The notes under the pieces were generated by a model. It saw only the letters and a program-made list of their open reading frames with translations, was not told where the DNA came from and searched no databases. A DNA stretch of 64,000 bases from Ornithodoros turicata. Its lineage: Eukaryota; Arthropoda; Arachnida; Ixodida; Argasidae. Position numbers and translations under genes: made by a program. This document shows positions 11,134 to 21,626 of this stretch, piece by piece (position 1 is the first letter of the stretch; every line of letters begins with the position of its first letter). The stretch spans positions 70,059,807 through 70,123,806 of the forward strand of contig NC_088204.1 of assembly GCF_037126465.1 (NCBI RefSeq), read 5' to 3'.

Positions 11134-11830
11134 CAGCAGTGTGCACCAATGTAGTTCATGGCTTCCTTGGACAAGATGTGGAACCAAATGTTGGAAATAC
11201 AAGGCAGGGATCAGGTACAAGTTTTCTTCTATTTGTTTTCCTTATAATATGCAGCATACTGCACATAGTAAAGAAGGGTTCTGGATTCTAAACCAACGCA
11301 GTTGAAATCCTTAGTTTACCCCAAGCTGTACTATTGTTGTCTAATCTGGGGAAACACCACAGAGGGCAACTACGATAAAATTGCAGTGCACAAAAAAAGA
11401 AAGAAAGAAAGCCTGGTATACGATAACCATGTCTACAGGTTGTCTACAGGTGCAATGTGCTGGACCCTCGTTGCAAAGAGGCCCACCAGGGGTGCCACTA
11501 CAATCCATCCATCCAGCCCCTCAGCTCCTTCAACACATGCAAAATACAGTAGACAAAGCGTTCACTTGGAAATCAGATATTTACACAAAATTGCCTTGCA
11601 AATTCAGGATCTTTTAGCGCCATCCCAAACACTTGCCATTACGGTATGAAATCTATCACTGTACCACCTTACAAGGTTCCACTGCTACGGACCAACTACA
11701 GAAATCAGCAGAAACTGTTCCTCTTCCGACAAATGATTGCAAATGGCCTTCCTGTGTCCAGTTTCAAAACAGAGTTACACAAACTTGTTGAAGTGTTATT
11801 AGAGACAGTCCACTCTGTTATGTATTTTTG
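11134..11830 (+). pseudogene. Internally deleted L2/CR1-like LINE: 2A-like relic joined to ORF2 tail
   Basis: At about 11150-11205 the plus strand reads VHGFLGQDVEPNVGNTRQ, which matches a decayed 2A-like motif (DVExNPGP) and its usual flanks. About 70 bp further, 11305-11380 encodes YPKLYYCCLIWGNTTEGNYD, which resembles the L2/CR1 ORF2 C-terminal motif 'YC..VWG.t...n'. About 11730-11790 encodes NGLPVSSFKTELHKL, similar to the SFK-x-LK end of L2 proteins. The RT that should lie between is missing, so the element is an internal deletion. Copy B lacks the 2A-like relic through a 186-bp deletion. Confidence 0.6.
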
Positions 11831-12597
11831 TGTGTGAGTGTGTGTGAAAATGTGGACAGCTCGGTGCAATTGTGTATTTTATTTATGTGGTTGTGATTTG
11901 CTGTATGCTCGTAGTGGTAATATCTCAGTTATCGCATTTATGTGGCTTTTTTTTAACAATGTTAGGGTGATGACTTCGTGGAAGTGGAAGGAACAGGAGA
12001 GGAAGACATCTGGCAATGGTCATGACAGAGTTCCGTCAGGTATGGGACCAATTTCTTTTATAAATGTGATATATAGCGTGAAGTTGTTACTAACAAAAAG
12101 TTTTTTGTTCCCTTTAAAGGAATCTACAGGTGGTGAGCACGCGTAAGGAATTGACATATCTCAATACAACTTAGACCTGCCTGTTCCACATGAGATGTGT
12201 GACTCTACTTACACGCACAAGCTTCTGCAGGTTCGATGCATGTATACTTTGAAACATGAAAGACAGAGTGCTAAAAATATATCTGAGGTGAAAAATTGAG
12301 CAGTTCACTGCAGTAATTCTATCGATTTATTTTCAGCATTTTGGGAAAAATATAGTGATGGCAAGATTACCTATGTTGTACTGCCAGACCATCTGCTATT
12401 GGAGTTCCATGTCCCAGTTATTATATATAATAGCTGTTTGAGGTTATTACATATTTATTATGCAAGTTTTGTGCCTGTGAGTTCCTGTAAATGTGCTCTG
12501 CGGTGATCATACTGGACAGAGAGCTATGTCTGTATAATAACAGTGACTAATGTTCTCCTGACCATAAACCTATTCCTAGGGTACATCTGCAACCTTG
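11831..12597. other. 3' flank of the L2-like remnant; no gene
   Basis: The sequence is AT- and TG-rich with several short frames and no recognisable domain. It is retained in copy B (about 56910-57675) with few changes. Confidence 0.3.
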
Positions 12598-12711
12598 GAA
12601 GTCACTGGAGAGGCGTGTGCGCTTAGCTCAATTGGTAAGGGCCCTGGATCGGTAATACAGAAGATGTGGGTTCAAGTCCTACTACTGGCTAACCTTTCCA
12701 GTGACTGCCTT
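12598..12711 (+). mobile_element. tRNA-derived SINE-like unit inside a hairpin (copy A)
   Basis: A tRNA-like core at about 12617-12692 has a good A box (ttagctcaattgg) and B box (ggttcaagtcc), but the anticodon arm is imperfect (ctggatcggtaatacag), so it is not a working tRNA gene. It is bracketed by an inverted repeat: agtcactggagagg on the left and cctttccagtgact on the right (13 of 14 positions pair). Related copies occur at 33310-33480 and 57676-57790, with homologous sequence continuing about 100 bp downstream. A Pol III-transcribed SINE is the simplest reading. Confidence 0.65.
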
Positions 12712-12799
12712 CTTTCATCATTCATTTCTTAGGCACTTGATGCTTTGTATTTATTTGCCTTTTCTATGTGTTCCAGTCTCAGAACATCAACTGCCATGT

Positions 12800-13370
12800 T
12801 CAAAAGAACTGGAATATGCCTCTGCAATCTGGAACCCATCCCAACATCTCTTAATCGACAAAGTAGAATTTGTACAGAACCGCACGGTTTGTTGCTCGTG
12901 ATTATCATCCTTTTTCCAGCGTCTCAGCCATTAAAGCCAAACTCTTTCTTACCCCTTTGATTACCAGATGAAAGGTATCAGGCCTGGCGTTCTTTCATAA
13001 GTTATATTACAGTCACACTCCTCCCCACCCCACTTACTGTCAATCCCCTCACAAGTTACTTCCAAGACTTGATGACTCGCACAAAGTACTTGCTCCACCT
13101 ACACAAACAAAAAAATTCCTCTACTCTCCGCACCAGCTGATGGTGTCAAACTGGAATGACGTTCCTGCCCACATAGCATCAGAACAAAATGTATCGTCAT
13201 TTATTTCCAAGTGCTATGATCGTTTTCAGATCGAGTGAATTTCTTTGTGGTGAGTGAACGAATTTTGTGTACATCATTTTGGTATTTGTCTTTTTTGGAT
13301 AAAAAACCTCCCGCATTTATGTAAATCCCTTCACAAGGGGCTTTAAGTAAACAAATGAAATGAAGAACTT
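12800..13370 (+). pseudogene. CR1-like LINE ORF2 C-terminus and 3' end (copy A)
   Basis: The plus strand encodes LEYASAIWNPSQHLLIDKVE and then, after a one-base frame change near 12887, an ARDYHPFSSVSA stretch, further residues including FFHKLYY and PRLDDSHKV, and finally NWNDVPAHI before TGA at 13236-13238. This order (LEYA..vWnP, vQ..a.RF, SSVSalK.kl, R.d.sHk, WN.lP) is the C-terminal signature of CR1-like ORF2 proteins common in ticks. The 3' end includes ccttcacaaggggctttaag and an aatgaaatgaag tail near 13370. Besides the frameshift, TGA codons interrupt it. Copy B is at 57878-58450. Confidence 0.75.
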
Positions 13371-14614
13371 CGTGATACTTTCATAATTGGAGCATTTTTA
13401 ATGCATATTTTAAAACAGTGGCTGCTAAAAATGTGTCAGACACCGTTACAAAGGCTGCCGTCTGTATCAGGTGACTCATGATTTTTCCCAGAAGCCCAAT
13501 AATGTATAACGCTGCATCACATATGCTATGTTGGAGCAATCTCTGCAGACATATTATGAAGATATTATCAGAGTGCCACAATAAACTATATGAACCACAT
13601 TTCATGTTACATCATCTTTGACTAAAACATGCCTATTTGAGTATTCGAGCAGCCCAAGATACAAAGCTTGGTTCCTCAAGGTCTACATCCTACTCGAACT
13701 CGGTGTGCACTTTGCACACAAAAGGAACATTGAGAATTAAAAAATGGCTAGGAAGCAAGCGAACTGGGGTTTTACATCATGCATGGAAGATTGCGGTTTT
13801 CGATAGTCAACTTGTGTAGTGAGCACTTCTGGAGGACTGAGAGCAGGAACTGAGGTCACACACAGGGTAACCTGCATAACAGTCTGATTTACTTCCACAT
13901 AACGATCATTAAAATACTTGAGGTGCCTAAACAATACTATTTGGGTGCTATCAGACAGTAAGAGTTCGAACAACACTTACGACATTGACTGAATGGGTGG
14001 ACAAAAGGATGCGTCAGAACAGGATTGGATTTGTGTCTGTGGTGGAATTGAGAGCCCAATGTAATTCTTACCAGCGGAGCAGGCTGATCAGATGGTGCTT
14101 TGTGTCAGGGGTCAGCACAGTGGTTTATCCAGAATCCCAAGCATGGAGGAGTGTTGAAAAAAGTTCGGGGGGAGGGGGGGGGTCATTATTATAGTTACAT
14201 TAGTCTACAGCTGAAATTGCAAGGGCACCCCCTGTAGGGGGTACTTCCACCTAGTATCTTGGGTATTTAAAGCATGTAGTAGTTACTATGGGAAAGGCTT
14301 TGCGTATCCTGTTCACCGCGCAGACTGGTATAACGATTCTCTTGTTTTTTTCAAGAAGTTGCGGAAACCCGAACTTCCGGTGTGGACTTTCCACCAATAA
14401 ACGTCGCGGGCGTTTGACGTCATACACATGGGAAAACCACTGCATAATAGCTAGAGTTTTGCGCTGATCGCACGAGTTGAGGGCAGAAATCGAAACCGCT
14501 TTTCGGCTCCTTGTTTGGAATAGTTGGCGGCTCCGCAGAGACGAAACGTTTCAGTTGTAACTTGGAGGCGCCATGTAGGTTCGTTATCCATACAAACAAA
14601 GACATTGACCAGGT
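13371..14614. other. No recognised gene
   Basis: Several short frames on both strands (13381-13605 minus, 13737-13976 minus, 14251-14445 minus) show no familiar motif. A poly-G/purine stretch occurs near 14166-14182 and is shorter in copy B. I see nothing further to support. Confidence 0.35.
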
Positions 14615-15299
14615 TCTGGTCAGAGACCCTTTAAACGTACTGCCGCTGTACCTAGAAAGGTAGTAATGGAAAAAGGTAACCAGCTGTAAAAACAGCACAA
14701 GAGAAGTACCAACAGGCCCAAACATTCACCCCAAAATTCAGGGAACCGTTAAGGAAATGTTAAGGGAACAACTCAGAACGAGAAGAACAATAGTCTCTGT
14801 TCGAACTATCTGCCGCTCTCGTCCCTGAGGCTCCTTCGCACGTATCTGTACCTGCCCTCTGAGTGGACTTCTAGATTATCTCAGTTTCTTCTTGAGGGGA
14901 TATTTCTAGTTCATAGGTTTTGCTGGAATGTCTGTAGACGACTTCTAGCAACTGAAAGTAGAGTACTGCTGTACTGACATTGCAAACTGTGACTGCTTCA
15001 AGAATGCGAAATATGGCCCACCAAGGAAGCAGCGCCAGGTGTTAACCCATCGTCATCCTGCGAGATGCGGTACCAGGAGCTCGGGTGCAGAACAGAGGCG
15101 AAGCCCTACGTTTCTTCCTGTAAGGATCCGACGGTACTTTTACATTAGGCTGTACCCTTCGGCCGCTCGTCTTCACTTAGTTCCAGCGCAAAATCTACCC
15201 TATCTGTTCCACGTTACAATAAACAAGTTTGCAGCATAAGCTGTTTTCTTTGCCATATAAGAACGTACACACGTGCCATTTGCATGAGGGTGACGGTGA
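14615..15299. repeat. Two dispersed-repeat pieces
   Basis: 14615-14636 (tctggtcagagaccctttaa) is the inverted form of the terminus at 10023-10044. 14785-14835 carries gtctctgttcgaactatctg followed by a tccctgagg block, a diverged member of the family that forms a full hairpin at 38537-38672 and a partial copy at 23904-23985. No coding potential is visible to 15299. Confidence 0.45.
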
Positions 15300-15960
15300 C
15301 TGTGATGTGATAAAGCAAGAAATTTGGATGTGAGTTTCGACGAAGTCGAACTGGCTACCCCAGTACGCTTACACGCAGAAGGTACAAACAGATGATGAGA
15401 CGATGAGAAAACAAAGAGATGATGAACAGATGAACAGAGATGATGATCGACTTCAACATGTATGGCTCAAAAGTTGCGACCAAGTGAGTGTAAAATGTCG
15501 GAATCGCAGGAGGCACACACAGCACGCATTCAGCGAGCCATAGAATGTCTATAAGCCCGAAATCTCGAATCTCGAAAATCTTCAAGTGCCCTCAGTGCCT
15601 TGTCGGACGACGGAGGACCTAACAATTTCGCGATGTCGAAGGTTCGGGAGTCCACGCGAGAGAGGCTCTCCTCTAATACCCCTTCAGCATCAACTTTTTC
15701 CGACACCTGAGAAGGATATGTTCTACGTCCTCAACAACGCCACAGTAACTATACAATTAGGAAGGTCTCGATTTCCCAGTTTGAAGAGGAGACGTGCGCT
15801 GTACGGTACATATAGCCGTAGCCTATGTAGGCCAGTCGTCGTTTGTCGCTTGAAGGAATGTGGTACTCGAAAGCGTAACTCTGGATCGACCTTGTACAGA
15901 AGCGAATCCCGAGCAGGTCCTATTAGCCAGGAGGTGCTGCACATTTGTTCCATGAACGTC
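15300..15960 (-). pseudogene. Inverted LINE fragment: 3' UTR and ORF2 C-terminus (copy A)
   Basis: The minus strand corresponds to the 3' part of the LINE at 1-1924: tail, a UTR block around gtttcgacgaagtcgaac, and coding for the last part of ORF2. Minus-strand residues include LLYKVDPELRFRVP and RLRLYVPYSARLLFKLGNRD, matching the equivalents at 1310-1450. It is 5'-truncated near 15955. Its orientation is opposite to the element at the left of the unit, so the duplicated unit carries LINE ends facing each other about 14 kb apart. Confidence 0.8.
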
Positions 15961-16860
15961 TTTATTTAATTCATAATTACTGTCACCATACAACAAATAT
16001 TTGTGTTTTAGACAACCGTAATTTACCATATAGTTTTTCTCGATGTTTAATGTGTAGGCCTTACGAGAACCAGATGGAAAAGATGTGTCCATTTCGGTCA
16101 CCAGAGTAGCCGTTCCACCGTGGGAACGCAGGTGTTTGCAGGATTGTAAAAGAGCGGGTAACTTTCCATTCCCCGAATGTGACGCAGGCAGCGACCTATT
16201 TGTGACTAGGGAAAGTGGACCACGTCTTGCCGGCATTCTAGAAAGCCCCGTGTTTCGAGATGTCAAAACAAGGGAACGTAGGGAATAAAGTCACTAGTCT
16301 GGTGGTCAACGAAAGTGAAAGGTCTAGTGAAAGTGGTGGCGGCGGTTCTCCGCTAGGGAGATTCCGAGGTGCGCAAGTCTGTACATTCAATGGGTGGACG
16401 GTATATAGTGGAACGGAACTTTGAGGATCGACGAAGAAGGGCAAAGACTGTAGAGTCAAGTTATGCAACCAAGTGTGTGAGAGTCTCTGTGTGATGAAGG
16501 TGAACGACGATTTTTTTGTGTACCCGCGAAGGAATATAGGAAGAACCCCCACTGAAGAAGAACGGCATTCGGCTGCGACCGAGGGCTCCGTAACCACCAC
16601 AGCTCAGTTTGCTTGAAAAGCGATGACTGTTTTACATGCCGTGATTTATAGTAGCCTGTGTGACAGAGTTGTGTTGTAGTTCAGATTTGTGGTCTTGGCG
16701 TATTGTGATTATTGCCTGTGTGGCATTCTTATATTTGCAGCTGTGATTTTATAAGACCGTGTGTGTATCTGATCAGGTGTAGCAATAGTAAATTTTTGAT
16801 TTGTTCGTTGTTCAAACCACGAGTCCTCGTTCATCTATACGCCCGCTATCCAACATCCGT
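15961..16860. other. Unidentified repeat, possibly a solo LTR part
   Basis: 15961-16562 is shared with copy B (63400-64000). The stretch 16290-16860 ends with agtaaatttttgatttgttc and a ccacgagtcctcgttcatc block, wording I associate with R/U5 of tick LTR retrotransposons. I cannot find a primer-binding site, a second LTR or a clear TG...CA boundary. The LTR suggestion is a guess. Minus-strand frame 15823-16266 has no known domain. Confidence 0.25.
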
Positions 16861-17439
16861 TTGATTGGCTGAGTCCGAACTTTTATGTTGCTCACAGGGC
16901 TGTATCTCGCACCCGATTGACGTGCTGTGTGACAATTACATTAATGCGAAACATTTATATCTGAGTCTGGATGCGCATGCGATTTATAGTCATGGTAGCA
17001 GCAGTTCAGCTATGTTGATCAGCATATGTATATATATTATTGTACCCTATAAATTACAACAGCGGGTTACATGAGGAATTACGATGTAGCGCTACAAAAT
17101 GGTCCCGTCGTACAGTTGGACGGCGAAAAGCCGCGCAGTAAAATGAGTTCGAGTGCAGGGGGTCACGTAACTATGCATCTGCTGATGCACACAGCTGATA
17201 CACAAACAGTTTATGACAGTTTTTTTCCGCCAACATCAACATGTCGTCGGATGTTCCACCGCTTAAACCGCGGTACGCTGAATGAATTGAGTCCGTATGG
17301 GTGTTTTTTTTTATATTTAATTTGACAAAATACGTTAAAGGTAGTAATGTAAGTAAGTAATGTAAGTAAGTACAGTCATGAAAAAAGCACTAATACAGCA
17401 GTAGACGAAAAAAGTTGCACTGGATAATAACAGGTTGAA
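16861..17439. other. No recognised gene; short tandem gtaa repeats
   Basis: A small tandem stretch (taatgtaagtaagtaatgta) lies at 17344-17370. Otherwise no feature is supported. Confidence 0.3.
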
Positions 17440-17830
17440 GTGTCACGATTTGTAATAACATTAATTCGAAAGTGGAGCAACGCAGGCCAAGGTACGCATA
17501 TGAATCAACACGCTGGAGAATCGGAGGACCAATGTAATATGAATTCCTATGTGGGTCTAGGCGTGTAAACGACACTACCTTTCACTTATCGATGTTAACC
17601 GGTAACAGCTACGTTTCGTGCCAGTGGCTCATTTTATCGAAATCAGATTCGGAGAGCTTGGAAAGTCCGCGATGTGACGAATCGTGCGAGAGATAACGTA
17701 TAGTCGTGGGCAAATAATCTGACGCGAGATGATATACCTGAGGGGCGAGTCATTGAGAAAATTAAAAAAAAAACGGAGGGTGCTAATCACAGTACCCTGG
17801 GGGATACCCGAGCAACTGCACTCTAAGAAG
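17440..17830 (-). pseudogene. LINE reverse transcriptase fragment (CR1/jockey-like)
   Basis: On the minus strand 17640-17820 encodes CSGIPQGTVIS, then FFFNFLNDSPLR, which is the RT block with the PQG motif. The catalytic xADD region is degraded to ICPRLYVI. After a gap with stops, 17455-17580 encodes VSFTRLDPHRNSYYIG and then RVDSYAYLGL, the typical thumb motif preceding 'KYLGV'. The blocks are in the correct order and spacing but in different frames with stops between, so this is a decayed RT of about 130 codons. It lies outside the duplicated unit. Confidence 0.7.
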
Positions 17831-17859
17831 AAAATTGGTATCATTGGTTTAGCGCACAA

Positions 17860-17992
17860 AGCAGTCGCGTCGTATTACCCGCGGCTTATCTGCGAGTGCG
17901 GCTTATCTGCAAAAACATTTTCAAAATGTATCTAAAAACGAGTCCTGCGGCTTATCTGCGGTGCGGCTAATACGCGTGAAAATACGGTAATT
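17860..17992. repeat. Terminal repeat of a pogo-like/MITE family
   Basis: The stretch contains repeated cggcttatctgcg units and ends aatacgcgtgaaaatacggta. Reverse-complemented this is the widespread TACCGTATTTTCacgcgtat terminus followed by GC-rich 'aagccgca' repeats. A related end is at 21120-21222. I do not see the partner end nearby. Confidence 0.5.
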
Positions 17993-18786
17993 GCAACTTT
18001 TTGTCCCCTAGACAACAATTACTCCCCATTTTAGTCCTTTAACTCCGACGTTTACACCCTTGGACGGCAAATGGCCACTGAGCTTCGCGAATGATCTTCC
18101 GAATTCAACAGGTTACGTAAATATGTGCTCCTGGTCAATTTGATGCCATAAGGCTGTATAACTTCGCCACAGAAATTTTCCGCACACAGAGGAAGAAACA
18201 GTTAACGCTTCTTTCTTCGCAAACTGTGCCCTACGTATGATCGCAAGATTTGATATTTCATTTTCAATTTCAATTTATTTTTCTTATATCACTCGATCTA
18301 TCACGGTTGACCGTTTGACTCAAAGTATTTTCTTGCATGCACATCAGTTGTGCACCTGGGACTCTTACAACGGAACGTCAAATCTCCACTCTGTGATATT
18401 CATTTACTCCCGAAAGGGACTATTTTTCGTGGCAATGCATTGAGACCCAAAAGGAGTAAAATTACTAATTATTTTTCCTTAGAGTGTGGAGCTAGAGCGG
18501 ATGATGCGTTGTTAACAGTCACGTACTGCTTATACGATTGCTTTACTGCTTGTTAAGGCGTGTTAGCTTAGGTAAAATCCGAAAATGAGGGACCCTTCAT
18601 GAACGCTTTGGCGAAATACAAAAACAGCGCGACCATCCTGCGTGCAGCGATGTCATGGCTATAAAGATTGTCATGTGCTATTTCTCGCTAACTGTGTTTC
18701 ACAGGATTTGAATGTATATAGGGTGCAGCACGCTATAGCGAAAGCCTAGATATTATCCAGGAAACCCATAATTCGCAGAAATTCAC
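17993..18786. other. No recognised gene
   Basis: Only short frames are present on both strands, with no known motifs. Confidence 0.3.
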
Positions 18787-18875
18787 CATTCAAAGCGCTT
18801 CTTATCGGACTTGAGTATGTACTGCAAGTCAGCCGCTGTTGCCGTGCACCTTCCTCTATAGCAGAGCCTTGCATT
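18787..18875 (-). other. Candidate internal exon, cysteine-containing
   Basis: On the minus strand an 89-bp open segment follows a strong acceptor (tattgttttctcgcag) and ends at g|gtgaat. One frame reads NARLCYRGRCTATAADLQ and continues open; a C-x-x-G-x-C arrangement occurs in cysteine-rich domains of ADAM/reprolysin proteins. A second frame is also open, so the coding frame is not decided. It lies on the same strand as, and 11.5 kb downstream of, the metalloprotease-like exons. Chance is a real alternative. Confidence 0.22.
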
Positions 18876-19929
18876 CTGCGAGAAAACAATATACGGTGCA
18901 GGGTTACACTGGTATTGTCAAAGCCACCAGATCGTACATAGACAATACATAAATATTTACAGTTCCAGGTATGTATTAGCAAACGGGCATTTGGGGTGAC
19001 TTACCAGAAAGTCAGTCGAGTTGCTCCAACTAGCGTGCCCTATCAGCCGTGCAGCCTGAAATGCAGAAAGGAACAGAGTCCAAGTTCTCATCTATAGGGC
19101 TAGCACTTTATCATACATTAGATTCCAAAGATAACGGGTGTAACAGATTATCTCGGCGAAATTATCGCTATACTCGTCTGCCTGACAATGCGGATACCAT
19201 GTGCTGATTGGAAGAGGAACGAACGTAGAACACGTATAATTCGTTTACACTGCAAGAAAAATATCCGTAATTTAACCGCACAAGTTACTGCAAACTCTGT
19301 TGCTGACAAATGTGTCGTAGGTGAAATGCTGCATGAAATCCGTTTGGATTGCACACTGCGCAGTTCCAGACTGGGTTTTCGCAGCTTAACATGCCTTTAA
19401 CGTAACACGCTGTCCTTTCGCTTATGGGAGCTGTGAAGTGTGCACTCCAATTTTTTGGATGACTTCTTTTCGGCAAATATGCCTTTTTTCTTTAGTCTTT
19501 ATTATTATTATTTCTTACAATGTAGTGTTATATCAGAGGACTAAACGACTTATGAGCTATACAATGAGTATCCACACCCATGAATGTCCATGAATGTCAC
19601 AATTAGGGCGCATAGGCAGAGTGACTTTATGACTCCATAAGCCAGCAACTACTAAAAAATTGTATTTATTTTGTGCCGTGTCACACAGTCAAGAAACTTC
19701 GAAGAAGGGTCGAAGCTTTAGAAGAGCGGCTGTAGCGACTCCTGAACATGCCCTTCCTTAATGTAACTGAGAAGAAGGCGCCTGTTCGGCCAAATAACTA
19801 GTGCAACACATGGTCAGTGGAAACAATTAAGCAGACTCAGCAAATCAAATTCAGCTGTGGAACTGCAGGTTGCGGAGTGCCGCTCTCGCCCTCTACCGTG
19901 TAACCGCATCCTGATCCGGCGACTGCAGA
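18876..19929. other. No confident gene; cysteine-bearing minus-strand frames
   Basis: Minus-strand frames at 19148-19354 and 19285-19476 overlap. One carries five cysteines, including CENPVWNCAVC, but no family is recognisable. A pyrimidine-rich ...tttttcttgcag motif (about 19251-19264, minus) resembles an acceptor. Confidence 0.2.
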
Positions 19930-20730
19930 ACATCACATTCTTGCCTGAGTTTTGCTCCAAGTTGTCAAGACTCTTCAAAGTGAGGGGAACAGCATGAACG
20001 ATATTGAAAGAGACAGTGTCCTTTTTCTTGACGAGGTAAAGATAACCGAGGGCCTCGATCATGGCCGTTACCAGGATGTCTTCCTCGGAGCTGTAGCAGT
20101 GCCACAACAGCCCGAGAAACTTGCTAAGAACGAGTGTTGGTATTCGTGCTTAGAGGTCTGAATAGCAGATGGAAACAAGTTTTAGCGTACCACTTCAGCG
20201 GAGCGTCAATTGATGGACAGGTGCCGAAAGATCAGACTTGAAATTATTCGATTGTTCTCAGAGATTGGTTTTGTCTCTTTCGTGAGGCACCGCCAGCCAT
20301 CCGATACTTGAGTGAAAAAGATGTCGTTCCTGTGGCAGCTGAGACAAGGACGTGGTTCATGGAGCTGACTGCAGATTGGTTCAAGTTTATGGCGTCATGG
20401 CGCAGAGGTCTGGCTCTGAGCTACGCGAATCCTGACAAGTACCCAATGGCTCTCGACGTCCTCAAGCTGACATGAAGATTCGCGACATGAAGATTCCATT
20501 GCAAGCCAGCTGAGGCCGGTGTTATTATGTCGGCAGAGGCTGTGCTGAAGTTGCACGAAGAGGTCCTGAGGGTATACGGCTACGAGTTCTTTTTAACCGG
20601 ACATTTGGGCCAGGACTGCTTGGAGAACTTCTTTTCAGGGGTCAGGCTAAAAAAAATAATCCTGTACCAACCGCATACGACGTCAAGCGTCATCGTTCGA
20701 AGCTTCATCAAATGTGAATAAAGCATCATC
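19930..20730 (+). pseudogene. P-element/THAP9-type transposase relic 1
   Basis: Pieces appear in the order expected of the RNase-H-like and C-terminal regions of P-type transposases. DSVLFLDEVKITEGLDHGR lies at about 20015-20070, NSRWKQVLAYHFSGASIDG at about 20160-20217, and TWFMELTADWFKFMAS then LALSYANPDKYP at about 20350-20450. From about 20527 it reads VYGYEFFLTGHLGQDCLENF, then FSGVRLK and, after a frameshift in an A run, NPVPTAYDVK. The DCLENFFS...NP.PTA block is characteristic of arthropod P-like transposases. Frameshifts and stops (for example TGA after 20470) make it dead, and the GTP-binding insertion region is largely missing. A paralogous relic is at 35398-35965. Confidence 0.7.
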
Positions 20731-21119
20731 AAAACAGGCTTCGATCAATTCTTTTGATCATTCATAATTCAAGTCCGTTCCAGAGTGTGCTGTGACTTTC
20801 TCTCATATCCCTTAGGGCCAGTTCGCAAAACCGGCGAAAGGGCACTGGATTTCATAAAAAAAGTTAATGATGCTGCTTAAGAATGCTGTTCAGCAGTAAA
20901 TAACTTTGGATTCATTTAAGAAGAATGGCGTGATAGAGAAGGGACGCGAAACGGAAAGCAGAGAGGAAACTGGTGTATGCTGTGAGAGGGACGCTCTTGC
21001 ATCGGAGTTTAACGGATTTGACTGAATGTGTTTCAAATATAGGATATACATATGATATAATACACCGCCTTGGTTTATTCTGTATACTGGTGGCAGTATA
21101 TACAGGAGCTTGTAGCAAC
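20731..21119. other. 3' flank of the transposase relic; no gene
   Basis: No recognisable coding sequence. It may include the decayed 3' end of the P-like element. Confidence 0.3.
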
Positions 21120-21222
21120 ATTGCAGTGTGCGTTATGCACCGGCGCGCATCATACATCGAACATTTTTCAAATTGGGCCCGTTTTTAGGGGTGCGCGTTA
21201 TACACCGAAAAGTACGGTATGT
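21120..21222. repeat. Second pogo-like terminal repeat
   Basis: It ends gttatacaccgaaaagtacggta; the reverse complement starts TACCGTACTTTTCGGTGTAT followed by gcgcacccc. This is the same style of terminus as at 17970-17992 but a different subfamily. Confidence 0.45.
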
Positions 21223-21259
21223 AGATACAAGATGAGTAATTACCTAAATTCTTAAAATT

Positions 21260-21623
21260 AGAGAGTTTTAGTATACCGCTACCGGTGCCCGGTAGGCTAC
21301 CGCGGCTACCGGTGGACTTGCTTACCGCAGTCCCCGCCTCCGGTATAACAGGCTCGTTTAGTATAGCGCGACTCTACCGCGACATTTCACCGGTAGCGAT
21401 CACAACAGCAGCGCACGGAGACGGGAAGGAGAGCGGCGGCGCTGCTGTCGATCTCGCCGGTGAAGCAAGCGGTACACTGGCGGTAGGCTGCGCGGTATTT
21501 CGCCCCTCCGACCGGCGGCCGGCAGGACCGGGAGGCCGGTATTCCGCTCGTGCTTGCGCAGAGAAGGCATGACGTCAATACCGGCCCCACTGGTAGCCTA
21601 TGGCCGGTATACTAAAACTCTCT
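21260..21623. mobile_element. GC-rich hairpin MITE, 364 bp, ATT target duplication
   Basis: It begins agagagttttagtataccg and ends with its reverse complement cggtatactaaaactctct, a 19-bp perfect terminal inverted repeat. Looser pairing continues inward (taccgg/ccggta repeats). It is flanked by ATT at 21257-21259 and 21624-21626. A 3-bp target duplication fits PIF/Harbinger-like or similar MITEs. It contrasts sharply in base composition with its AT-rich surroundings. Confidence 0.75.
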
Positions 21624-21626
21624 ATT

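Larger units (their letters stand above)
1..16562 (+). repeat. Segmental duplication, copy A
   Basis: This stretch aligns end to end, in the same orientation, with 47348-64000. The offset is about 47347 at the left and about 47438 at the right; the change is explained by the indels listed elsewhere. In a 2-kb block (3.2-5.3 kb) I counted about 15 substitutions, under 1%. The left edge is the window edge, and the right limit is only where copy B runs out of window, so the true unit is longer. Copy-specific differences are the 2072-bp element at 6583-8654, 186 bp at 11015-11200 present only here, and the absence of the 2312-bp element found in B. It could be a true duplication or two haplotypes assembled in series. 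Confidence 0.93.

Noticed and set aside
16290..16860. Solo LTR
   Set aside because: Wording at the 3' end is LTR-like, but no TG/CA boundary, target duplication, PBS or second LTR could be identified; kept only as a low-confidence remark.
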